From Bacteroidales bacterium (GTDB taxonomy: Bacteria; Bacteroidota; Bacteroidia; Bacteroidales; VadinHA17), in contig JAOZKQ010000029.1 in the NCBI GenBank assembly GCA_029935275.1, positions 1 to 13,008 on the forward strand: 13,008 nt of DNA, given 5' to 3'. Shown piece by piece: positions 6,499-13,008 of the stretch. Numbering within the stretch: position 1 is the stretch's first letter; every line of letters starts with the position of its first letter. Position numbers and translations under genes: made by a program. The notes beneath the pieces were generated by a model. That model made no database searches. It had not been told where the DNA came from and saw only the letters and a list, made by a program, of their open reading frames with translations.

Positions 6499-6897
6499 TT
6501 AAACAAGATTGAAAATTAACTCAACCATTGAACCATTTTTATGGAATTTGACTTCATCTGACAAATGATTCATCAGAAAGACTCCTCTACCATTAATATT
6601 TTCAATATTTTCGGGAGCTGTTGGGTCAGGTATATTATCGTAATTAAAACCAGGACCTTCATCCTCAACAGTAATATATAACTTATTATCAGCCGACCGA
6701 ACCTTAACCTTAACCTTTTTATCAGGATCTGATTTATTGCCATGTACTATTGAGTTATTTACCGCCTCAACAAAAGCAACTAAAACTTTTCCATACATAT
6801 CGGATTCAAATTCATGCTTAGCTGAAATATCGTCAATTAACTTTTCAACTATTCGTAAATTCTCAGGTACCGATGCTATTTCTAAACTTCTTTCCAT
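6499..6897 (-). CDS. RsbW-like ATP-binding protein (GHKL/HATPase_c, anti-sigma kinase type)
   Basis: A free-standing GHKL ATPase domain of 132 residues, the size of serine kinases such as RsbW and SpoIIAB. The N box is EAVNNSIVHGN (44-54), the G1 box EDEGPGF (78-84, Asp79 for adenine contact) and the G2 box NGRGVFLM (102-109). No sensor, membrane or receiver part is present, so it is cytoplasmic and probably acts by binding or phosphorylating a partner protein. No anti-anti-sigma (STAS) or sigma factor gene lies next to it. The position directly before ybeY is, as I recall, common in Bacteroidota, so it need not be a local stress module. ATG at 6897 is clear. The end overlaps or abuts ybeY, depending on the ybeY start. 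The true target cannot be read from the sequence. Confidence 0.85.
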   Translation of the reverse strand: MERSLEIASVPENLRIVEKLIDDISAKHEFESDMYGKVLVAFVEAVNNSIVHGNKSDPDKKVKVKVRSADNKLYITVEDEGPGFNYDNIPDPTAPENIENINGRGVFLMNHLSDEVKFHKNGSMVELIFNLV

Positions 6898-6990
6898 ACT
6901 AAATCAAATTTCCCAAATTCTTAATGTTATGGGCTAACTATTTATACACAAAATTGCTAAAAAGGTTACAATATAAAAAATATTTTAAGC

Positions 6991-8187
6991 TTATTTACTC
7001 AACCAATCTTCAGGGTTTAATTTTTGAGTCTCTTTCCAAACCATAAAACTGATTGTTGTATCATTTCCATCGTTCTTGTCGGTATAAATAATACCAAGCT
7101 CCTGCTTAATTTTGATACTATCTCCCACCTTGACCTTAACATTGGTAAGGTTTTGATATACAGTGAGGTAATTTCCATGTCTTAATATTACAGTTTGATT
7201 AGCACCAGGTATAGCAATAACTTTCATAACCTCTCCTTTAAAAACTGCCCGGGCATTTTCACCCTTCAAAGTGGTAATATCAATTCCATCATTTCTTACC
7301 ATAACATTTTTAAGATAATCATGAGGATGAACACCAAAACTCTGTGTTATAATACCGGATTTTGTAGGCCAGGGCAATTTACCTCTGTTTTTTACAAACT
7401 CTTCCGAAATCAATTCCTGCTCAGGTGTAAGCTTATAAGCCCCCCCTTTCTTTTTCATTTCCTTTTCGATAAGGTTTCTTATCTCCTTATCAAGTTTTCT
7501 GGCAAGCCTGCGTTGTTTCGCAAGTTTCCTCTTAATTTCCTTCTCTTGTTGTCTGAGATTTTTAACTAAGCCTTGTTGCTGTAATACTTCTTTATCAAGA
7601 GCATTTTTAACAATCTGGTATTCAATTAATAAATTATTCTTTTCACGCTTTTGCAATAATAGCTCCTTATTAATTGTTTCTAATAAATCCTGAATCTGAT
7701 TAATAAGGTAAACCTGCTTCTTTCTATATTCAGCATATTGCTTCATATACTTTAACCTTCTATATGCCTGATTAATAGATTTAGAAGCAAGCACATAAGT
7801 AAGCTCGGAGTACGGAGGTTTGTGCTTATACGCGGCTATAATAAGGCTTGCATAGTCATTTTTCATCCTTTTAACATCCTCGCCCATAGATTTTATAACA
7901 TATTCATTGTCTCCGATCCTAATATTAAGATAAATAATTTCCTGATTTAGCTGCCCCATTAAGCGTTTCCTGTTACGAATTTGCCTATTTATTATAACAA
8001 GCCGGTTAATAGAAGAGCTTTTTCCCTTTGAAACTTCCTTTAGAATAGCAGTTGTCTCATCAATTTCTTTCAATGTATTACTCTTCTTTTTTTCCAGTTC
8101 AACCCGATTTTGAGCATGAACTAAAGGACCCTGTATAATCAATACAAGTAAAACCAATACATATTTATTTAGAATTTTAAAGCGCAT
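6991..8187 (-). CDS. EnvC-like murein hydrolase activator with degenerate LytM/M23 domain
   Basis: A 398-residue exported protein: signal peptide (about 1-26, ending VHAQ), long coiled coil (about 27-245, rich in K, E, Q and L), then a C-terminal LytM/M23 domain (about 270-398: LPWPTKSGIITQSFG, GIDI, VFKGEV, VILRHGNYLTVYQNL, VKVGDSIKIKQELG). This is the architecture of EnvC, which switches on peptidoglycan amidases at the division site. The zinc-ligand positions look lost: the usual H.GID is N299-D-G-I-D303, the HL of YaHL is Q345-N346-L, and the terminal LHFE is I379-S-F-M382. It should therefore be an activator or scaffold and not a peptidase. ATG at 8187 overlaps the end of the DUF4292 gene by 11 bp, suggesting coupled translation within the TPR-DUF4292-EnvC cluster. 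It acts in the periplasm. Confidence 0.9.
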   Translation of the reverse strand: MRFKILNKYVLVLLVLIIQGPLVHAQNRVELEKKKSNTLKEIDETTAILKEVSKGKSSSINRLVIINRQIRNRKRLMGQLNQEIIYLNIRIGDNEYVIKSMGEDVKRMKNDYASLIIAAYKHKPPYSELTYVLASKSINQAYRRLKYMKQYAEYRKKQVYLINQIQDLLETINKELLLQKREKNNLLIEYQIVKNALDKEVLQQQGLVKNLRQQEKEIKRKLAKQRRLARKLDKEIRNLIEKEMKKKGGAYKLTPEQELISEEFVKNRGKLPWPTKSGIITQSFGVHPHDYLKNVMVRNDGIDITTLKGENARAVFKGEVMKVIAIPGANQTVILRHGNYLTVYQNLTNVKVKVGDSIKIKQELGIIYTDKNDGNDTTISFMVWKETQKLNPEDWLSK

Positions 8188-9028
8188 TGAGAGAATTAAC
8201 TCTTTTATATTTAGTTCCTATCTTTATCCTTGCTGGAAAAATGATATTTATTTCAGTTTTTTCAAAAACTATTTCAAGTTTCTCGTTATCATTTTTATAA
8301 CTACTAAGCAAAATTAAGCTCTTCGGAACCAGGCTACCTGAGATTCGTGAATATTCCTGATAAATTACTTTAATTGTTTCATTCCATTCACTGAAAATAA
8401 AATCACCTGTTTCAAGCAATCCATCCTTTTTACCATAACATATCTTCTTTGGTATCAATTTATTATGTGAAATCAGAGCATTATAATCAGCATCATTATT
8501 CACATAACAATAGGATTTACCAGATTCTGTTTGCACAGACTCAGGTTTAATATTCAAATGAAATAATCCCATTTGATTTACTAATAAAATATCTTGTAAA
8601 ACCTGGAAATTCATAATACTTAAGCGTCCACGTTTAAGTTCCGAAACATTCCCGGCATAATAAGTTGATTTTAATCTATTCAGTATAAAAACCGAATCTT
8701 TTCTAAGCATAATCCGGAAAGCCTCTATGCCAACATTTGAAGATAATCCGAGTATTATCAGGCTATCTTTTACCAGGCGTATATTTCCTTTGAACTTCTG
8801 AGTCTTTCCGTTACTTTCAAAGCTGGCTGAAAACTTTTTAAACCAAACCCTGTCAATAGAGTTATAATTTTCTCTATTCCTTTCAATGTAATCTTCAGTG
8901 AATTTTACAGGTTGATATGATTCCTTAGTAATTTTCTTAGCTGTACATCCATTAAACCCAAACAAAAAAACAACAAAGACTATTCCATATAAGTTTTTAA
9001 ATGCAAAAGTTTTTCTATTTCGCTGCAT
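8177..9028 (-). CDS. DUF4292 lipoprotein, LolB-like
   Basis: Matches the Bacteroidota DUF4292 family in its central pattern: KFKGNIRLVKDSLI, LSSNVGIEAFRIMLRKDSVFILNR and LKSTYYAG. The ATG at 9028 gives 283 residues with a basic N-terminus, a hydrophobic stretch and a lipobox-like FNGC with Cys28, so it is a probable lipoprotein. A TTG two codons earlier (9034) would also keep the frame, but ATG is preferred. No acidic run follows the cysteine, so the surface-export signal known for some Bacteroidota lipoproteins is absent. It probably faces the periplasm. DUF4292 is considered related to the LolA/LolB lipoprotein-carrier fold, so a role in outer-membrane lipoprotein insertion is plausible but inferred. 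It overlaps the TPR gene by 14 bp and the EnvC-like gene by 11 bp, placing it in one envelope operon. Confidence 0.85.
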   Translation of the reverse strand: MQRNRKTFAFKNLYGIVFVVFLFGFNGCTAKKITKESYQPVKFTEDYIERNRENYNSIDRVWFKKFSASFESNGKTQKFKGNIRLVKDSLIILGLSSNVGIEAFRIMLRKDSVFILNRLKSTYYAGNVSELKRGRLSIMNFQVLQDILLVNQMGLFHLNIKPESVQTESGKSYCYVNNDADYNALISHNKLIPKKICYGKKDGLLETGDFIFSEWNETIKVIYQEYSRISGSLVPKSLILLSSYKNDNEKLEIVFEKTEINIIFPARIKIGTKYKRVNSLNAL

Positions 9029-10766
9029 TTTCAATTTTTTTCTTCAAATTATCTTTTTTATCACTGAAATTCAAAGCCTCTGTCCAGTATTTTATAGCTT
9101 CCTCTTTCTTGCCAGTTTTATACAGTACATCACCATAATGTTCTAATATTTCTCCACTAGGGTCTTCATCATTTTCCATGGCCCTTTTCAAATATTTCAA
9201 GGATTCCTGATACTTATTTAACTTAAAAAGTATCCAGCCATAAGTATCAAGATAGGTAGAATTATCAGGTTCTGCCTTTACTGTGATACTACTCATTTTG
9301 AGTGCTTTTTTCAGTTCCTGGCCACGTAGGGATAAGTAATAGCTATAATTATTTAGTACAAGTATGTTTTCAGGATCAATTTCCAGCGCATTTTCAAAGG
9401 CCTGATCAGAAAGCACATCTTTACCTAAATTTTTATACGTCTCACCTAAAAGTGAATAATACTGCATCATTAGTTCCCTATTATCTCCAGCAAAAGTTAT
9501 TCCCTTAGCTAAAACTTCCAGGGCTTCCTTATATCTTTCCATCATAGTGCATGCTATTCCATGGAAAAAATATAAAACAGGTGCATTATTAAAAAGCGAA
9601 ATTGCTTCATTGCTTAAAGAATATAATTTATCCGTGTTACCTAACAGGTTTTCAATAAACAAAAGCTGCTCCCAAACACGGTAATTTGATTTATCCTTCT
9701 CAATATAAGCCTTAAACTCTTCTGAAGCCTTCTGATAATTCTCAATCTTAACATAAAAATCACCTAATAAGGCATAATATCGGATTTCATCAGGATACAT
9801 ATTTTTCAAAATATCTACCCTCTCGAAAATTTGATCAGGATATTTATTTATTTCTTCCGGGTTTGTTAACAAAGAAACCACAAGCTGAACCTTGGTTTCA
9901 GGATTTACCTGCTGACTAATAATAAGGGTATCAATTAAACGAAAAGCTTCTTCATAATTATTGGTTTTTCGATAAAATGTTATCTGTGAAAGAAGCAGAA
10001 GCTTATTCTCAGGATCTATTGCTTCAATAATATCATACTGTTTCTCAGCAGCTTCATAATCACCTTTTTTATAAAATAGTTCTGCTAATAATATCTGATA
10101 TTTCATATCCATTGGAAATGTAGTTATCAGCTTATCCAGTTCCTTCTCTGCTTTGTCAAAATTCTTCTGCTCTTCATAAATTTCTTTCTTTAGCAGGGCA
10201 ATATTAGCCTGGTAGCCAAATTGCTTCTCGATATCTTCAAAAATATTTAAGGCTTCTTTATATTTACCACTTTCCTTATAAATATTAGCTAAATTAAAAT
10301 ACAGGTCTGTCCGTTCCGGATACTTTACACGAATTCTCTCATAAACGGCGATACTGCTATCGTACATTTCAACAGTATGGTATAAATTTGCCATATTTAA
10401 CTGATACCACAAATTGTCGGGATCGGTTTTCATAGCCATATTACCATACTGAAGAGCTAATTTATAATCACCTGTCATGGCATACAATGTACTTAACTCA
10501 TACATTGATGCATCACTATTGCGATTAATTTTTAAACATTCCGTATAATATCTTCCAGCTTTTTGTATATTTCCAAGTACTTTTTCTTTTAGCGCTTCGC
10601 TAAATAAATAATTATAATTCTGTAAATCTTTACCACTCAATTCCTTTTGAACATGACGTGTTTTTGATGGAACTGCCTTTTTACTGCATCCTGCAAAACC
10701 CACTAATAAAAGCAAAAAAATAATTACTTTGAATAATCTAAGTATCTGATATTGTTCTCTTCTCAT
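9015..10766 (-). CDS. tetratricopeptide-repeat lipoprotein
   Basis: The 583-residue product from ATG 10766 starts with a basic N-terminus, a hydrophobic run and FAG-C27, a lipobox-like signal-peptidase II site. The rest is a solenoid of TPR units of about 34 residues, clear from recurring patterns such as YNYLFSEALKEKVLGNIQKA, GDYKLALQYGNMAMKTDPDN, DLYFNLANIYKESGKYKEAL, GDYEAAEKQYDIIEAIDPEN and GEILEHYGDVLYKTGKKEEA. It is probably a periplasmic scaffold anchored in a membrane by its lipid. No catalytic domain is visible. The frame could begin at a TTG five codons earlier (10781), but ATG gives the normal lipoprotein signal layout. The 3' end overlaps the DUF4292 gene, so it heads the envelope cluster. 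The gap to dut upstream (about 120 bp) holds no clear promoter. Its partner and exact role are unknown. Confidence 0.88.
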   Translation of the reverse strand: MRREQYQILRLFKVIIFLLLLVGFAGCSKKAVPSKTRHVQKELSGKDLQNYNYLFSEALKEKVLGNIQKAGRYYTECLKINRNSDASMYELSTLYAMTGDYKLALQYGNMAMKTDPDNLWYQLNMANLYHTVEMYDSSIAVYERIRVKYPERTDLYFNLANIYKESGKYKEALNIFEDIEKQFGYQANIALLKKEIYEEQKNFDKAEKELDKLITTFPMDMKYQILLAELFYKKGDYEAAEKQYDIIEAIDPENKLLLLSQITFYRKTNNYEEAFRLIDTLIISQQVNPETKVQLVVSLLTNPEEINKYPDQIFERVDILKNMYPDEIRYYALLGDFYVKIENYQKASEEFKAYIEKDKSNYRVWEQLLFIENLLGNTDKLYSLSNEAISLFNNAPVLYFFHGIACTMMERYKEALEVLAKGITFAGDNRELMMQYYSLLGETYKNLGKDVLSDQAFENALEIDPENILVLNNYSYYLSLRGQELKKALKMSSITVKAEPDNSTYLDTYGWILFKLNKYQESLKYLKRAMENDEDPSGEILEHYGDVLYKTGKKEEAIKYWTEALNFSDKKDNLKKKIENAAK

Positions 10767-10881
10767 AATCTCTGTTGTCAATATAACTTCTACTAACGCA
10801 TAATTTTAGTAAAAATTACTTATTATCAATAAACTAAGGCTTGTGATTTGCAATAAGCTAAAGCCATTATATATAAATTTA

Positions 10882-10902
10882 ACCGGGCTAAACTTTCCCG
10901 GT
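10882..10902 (-). terminator. possible terminator hairpin at the dut stop codon
   Basis: On the minus strand ACCGGG and CCCGGT (10902-10897 and 10887-10882) form a 6-bp GC-rich stem around a 9-nt loop that contains the dut stop codon (10890-10888). A T/A-rich stretch follows (TTAAATTTATATATAAT). Overlap with the stop codon and an interrupted T-run make it a weak intrinsic terminator. It may only partly separate dut from the TPR gene. Confidence 0.35.
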
Positions 10903-11325
10903 ATGTCCAAAGCCTCCAGCTCCCCGATCCGTTTCCTCAAGCTCCTTTACCTCATCCCACCTGGCTTTCTCATGATGGGCTATAATCATTTGACAAATTC
11001 TTTCACCATTATTAATTAAAAAGTCTTCAGTCGAAAGATTTATTAATATAACTTTTATTTCACCCCTGTAATCTGCATCTATAGTACCTGGTGTATTAAG
11101 AACAGTTATCCCCTTTTTAATAGCTAAGCCACTTCTTGGCCTTATCTGAGCCTCCATCCCTACCGGTAAAGCAATATATAAACCCGTTGGAATTAAAGCT
11201 CGCTGCATAGGTTTGAGCAAAACAGGTTCTTCCAGGTTTGCCCTTAAATCCATTCCTGCTGAATGTTCTGTTTCATATCCCGGAAGATCATGATTTGATT
11301 TATTTACAATTTTTACTTTCATCAT
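10888..11325 (-). CDS. dut: deoxyuridine 5'-triphosphate nucleotidohydrolase (dUTPase)
   Basis: Hydrolyses dUTP to dUMP and pyrophosphate, keeping uracil out of DNA and supplying dUMP for thymidylate. The 145-residue length is typical of the trimeric family. All five motifs are present: SAGMDLRA (22-29), RPRSGLA (62-68), TVLNTPGTIDADYRGEI (74-90, with Asp83 at the catalytic-base position), GERICQMII (107-115) and RGAGGFGHTGKV (134-145), whose Phe stacks on the uracil ring. Two ATG codons are adjacent (11325 and 11322). Starting at the second gives MKVKIVNKS, which resembles family N-termini, but either could be used. It lies 136 bp after the flippase gene and 121 bp before the TPR lipoprotein gene on the same strand. 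I see no strong promoter in front of it. Confidence 0.96.
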   Translation of the reverse strand: MMKVKIVNKSNHDLPGYETEHSAGMDLRANLEEPVLLKPMQRALIPTGLYIALPVGMEAQIRPRSGLAIKKGITVLNTPGTIDADYRGEIKVILINLSTEDFLINNGERICQMIIAHHEKARWDEVKELEETDRGAGGFGHTGKV

Positions 11326-11461
11326 TTTGTTTCTATTATATTAAATTCGGTCCTATGGAAAACGCAATGAAATAATGACCCCCTTGTTGTGATTTCTTTC
11401 TCATAGTTATTTCATAGGTTTACATTTTATATCTCCTTAATATTCTATTTATTAGGCTACT

Positions 11462-12940
11462 CTAAATATCGTCTAACTTTCCTCTTACTTCCTTAAAATA
11501 AATCAAAATAACAAATACCAGAATTATCAAATTATTTACAATCAGATAAAACACCTTATTCTGAATCGGATTCAACTTTCCAATATAAAAAATTCCAATA
11601 GCCAGCAAAAAATAAATAAATATTTTTCCTAAATTGTAATTAACCCGATATACCTTCCTTCCCCAAAAATATGAAACTATAATCATTACCAGATAGGATA
11701 AAAAATGACCCCATGCTGAAGCAATATAGCCATAAACAGGAACATATTTTACATTTATAACTATAGTAATAATGGCTCCAATAAATGTTAAAACAGCTCC
11801 ATAACGGGTAATATCATTTAGCTTATACCAGATGGAAAGATTCACAAAAATACCCATAAAGACATAAGACAGCAAAACAATAGGTACAATGCTAAGGCCA
11901 GCCGTATAGTTTTGATCTATCAAATATTTAAAAATATCAATATTTAAAGTTATCCCTAAAAAAATAATCAGGCAAAATAAAACAAAATAGTTCATAACAC
12001 GGGCGTATAACTCTTTTGCATTTTTATCTTTTGATTTTGCAAAGAAAAAAGGCTCAGCAGCATACCTGAACATTTGTATAAATAAGCCCATCAGAATTGC
12101 AATTTTATAATTTGCACTATAAATACTTAATGTTTGTAATCCGATTGCCGGGTCAGGTAAGAGAAACTTTATAGATATCTTATCAAACGACTCGATAATG
12201 ACACCAGCCAAACCTGCCACTAATAAAGGAAGGGAATACATTAACATCCTTTTTAGCAATGCAAAATCAACCCTAAACCTGGCCTCTTTAAGGTTTGGTA
12301 TCAATAATAAAAGACTTACCAGGGTACCACATAAATTTGCGATAAAGACATAGCCCACACGCATATTCTCATTATAAATTTCTTTAATAATTGAATCCGG
12401 ATTCCCCTCTAAATAATTAGGAATGAAGTACAAAAAAGAAAATGCAACTACCACAATAACCACGACATTCACCATTTTAATCATTGCAAACTTAAAAACC
12501 TTATTTTCAATCCTCAGCTTTGCAAAAGGGATAGAAGTAAACGCATCAATGGCAACAATAAAAGAAAACATTAAAATATATTCCCTGTGTCCAGAATACA
12601 ATAATATATCAGCAATTCCTCCGGAAAAAACCAAGACCAGGGCCAAAAAAGCTAAAGATGTTGTCAGCAATGCAGTTATAGAGGTGTTAAAAACAAGCTT
12701 AATCTGATCCTTTTTTGAAGTAGTAAACCTAAAAAAAGCCGTTTCCATTCCATAAGTTAAAAGAATCAATAAAATTGCCATATAGGCATATAATTCGGTA
12801 ATCATCCCGTATTCCCCGCTTTTAACCGGGAATATTCGTGTATAGAAGGGCGTCAAAAGTGCATAATTCAACACTCTGGGCACAATTGTCCCCATTCCAT
12901 AGATTAATGTCTGGCCAGCTAGTTGTTTAATTGAATTCAA
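11462..12940 (-). CDS. oligosaccharide/polysaccharide flippase (Wzx-like, MATE/MOP superfamily)
   Basis: An inner-membrane protein of 492 residues with many hydrophobic segments (I estimate 12-14 transmembrane helices). It resembles the RfbX/Wzx polysaccharide transporters, which flip lipid-linked sugar units for O-antigen, capsule or exopolysaccharide synthesis. Family signs are the N-terminal LAGQTLIYGMGTIVPRVLNY-type opening, YTRIFPVKSGEYG and the FAKLRIENKVFKFA segment. A stop codon lies directly before the TTG at 12940 and no ATG exists until residue 16, inside the first helix. The family alignment (MNSIKQLAGQT) therefore supports a TTG start. A Bacteroidota-type promoter lies just upstream. 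No glycosyltransferase or polymerase genes are adjacent, so the cargo cannot be assigned; in many Bacteroidota this gene sits alone before dut (recollection). A lipid II or other flippase role in the same superfamily cannot be excluded. Confidence 0.88.
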   Translation of the reverse strand: MNSIKQLAGQTLIYGMGTIVPRVLNYALLTPFYTRIFPVKSGEYGMITELYAYMAILLILLTYGMETAFFRFTTSKKDQIKLVFNTSITALLTTSLAFLALVLVFSGGIADILLYSGHREYILMFSFIVAIDAFTSIPFAKLRIENKVFKFAMIKMVNVVVIVVVAFSFLYFIPNYLEGNPDSIIKEIYNENMRVGYVFIANLCGTLVSLLLLIPNLKEARFRVDFALLKRMLMYSLPLLVAGLAGVIIESFDKISIKFLLPDPAIGLQTLSIYSANYKIAILMGLFIQMFRYAAEPFFFAKSKDKNAKELYARVMNYFVLFCLIIFLGITLNIDIFKYLIDQNYTAGLSIVPIVLLSYVFMGIFVNLSIWYKLNDITRYGAVLTFIGAIITIVINVKYVPVYGYIASAWGHFLSYLVMIIVSYFWGRKVYRVNYNLGKIFIYFLLAIGIFYIGKLNPIQNKVFYLIVNNLIILVFVILIYFKEVRGKLDDI

Positions 12941-12970
12941 TTAGATAAGTATTGTGTTATAACGGATGTG

Positions 12971-12998
12971 CAAAATTAATATTTACTCTCAGTATCAA
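12971..12998 (-). promoter_or_regulatory. predicted promoter of the flippase gene
   Basis: On the minus strand TTG (12998-12996) is followed after 17 nt by TAATTTTG (12978-12971). This fits the TTG, 17-23 nt, TAnnTTTG pattern of Bacteroidota promoters. It places the transcription start about 25 nt before the TTG start codon at 12940. The spacing is at the short end of the known range. Confidence 0.45.
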
Positions 12999-13008
12999 TG
13001 TGTATGGT

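Noticed and set aside
6942..6950. TTATACACA, a match to the DnaA box consensus TTWTNCACA, between the ATPase and EnvC-like genes
   Set aside because: Only this one and TTATTCACA at 8496-8504 (inside the DUF4292 gene) were noticed. One or a few such matches are expected by chance in 13 kb of AT-rich DNA. There is no cluster and no unwinding element, so no origin is called.
7195..7569. 124-codon plus-strand open frame inside the EnvC-like gene
   Set aside because: It is antisense to the LytM/coiled-coil coding region, with no recognisable domain and no promoter or start signal. It is a shadow frame.
12423..12707. 94-codon plus-strand open frame inside the flippase gene
   Set aside because: It is antisense to a well-supported membrane-protein gene, and its low-complexity K/T/I composition reflects the complementary hydrophobic codons.
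12940..13008. Possibility that the flippase gene starts further upstream with an ATG outside the visible start
   Set aside because: An in-frame TAA directly precedes the TTG at 12940, so the frame cannot extend. The family N-terminus aligns with the TTG start.

Overview
This AT-rich window carries ten protein genes, all on the minus strand and tightly packed. The gene families and signals point to a Bacteroidota chromosome, most likely of the Bacteroidales/Marinilabiliales type. Supporting signs are a DUF4292 lipoprotein between a TPR lipoprotein and an EnvC-like protein, an RsbW-type ATPase gene directly before ybeY, promoters of the Bacteroidota TTG...TAnnTTTG type, and a general lack of Shine-Dalgarno sites. 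The content is mostly conserved core genome. I see no insertion sequence, CRISPR array, rRNA, tRNA or defence system.

Reading in the direction of transcription (right to left): a Wzx/MATE-like polysaccharide flippase (12940-11462) has its own predicted promoter at the right edge. Next come dut (dUTPase), which ends in a possible terminator hairpin, and an envelope cluster with overlapping ends: TPR lipoprotein, DUF4292 LolB-like lipoprotein, and EnvC-like coiled-coil protein with a degenerate LytM domain. After a short gap come an RsbW-like GHKL ATPase and ybeY (rRNA maturation), which almost overlap. An 84-bp tract of twelve degenerate 7-bp repeats then precedes mnmG (tRNA uridine modification). 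A 319-bp spacer follows, then ade (adenine deaminase) and uvrC (nucleotide excision repair). The last 225 bp at the left edge hold no recognisable gene.

The most notable non-coding signal is a perfect 16-bp palindrome, TGTTCCACGTGGAACA, at 4009-4024. It abuts the mnmG stop codon and matches the ParB-binding centromere site parS. This suggests that the window lies in the origin-proximal domain of the chromosome, although parA and parB are not in the window. The same spacer also holds a good Bacteroidota promoter for ade, set among several inverted repeats.

Functionally the genes group into nucleotide-pool and nucleic-acid housekeeping (dut, ade, uvrC, mnmG, ybeY) and envelope building (flippase, TPR lipoprotein, DUF4292, EnvC-like). 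Several open frames can be extended to a TTG codon. I preferred an internal ATG where one gave a better family match, and I state the alternatives in the entries.
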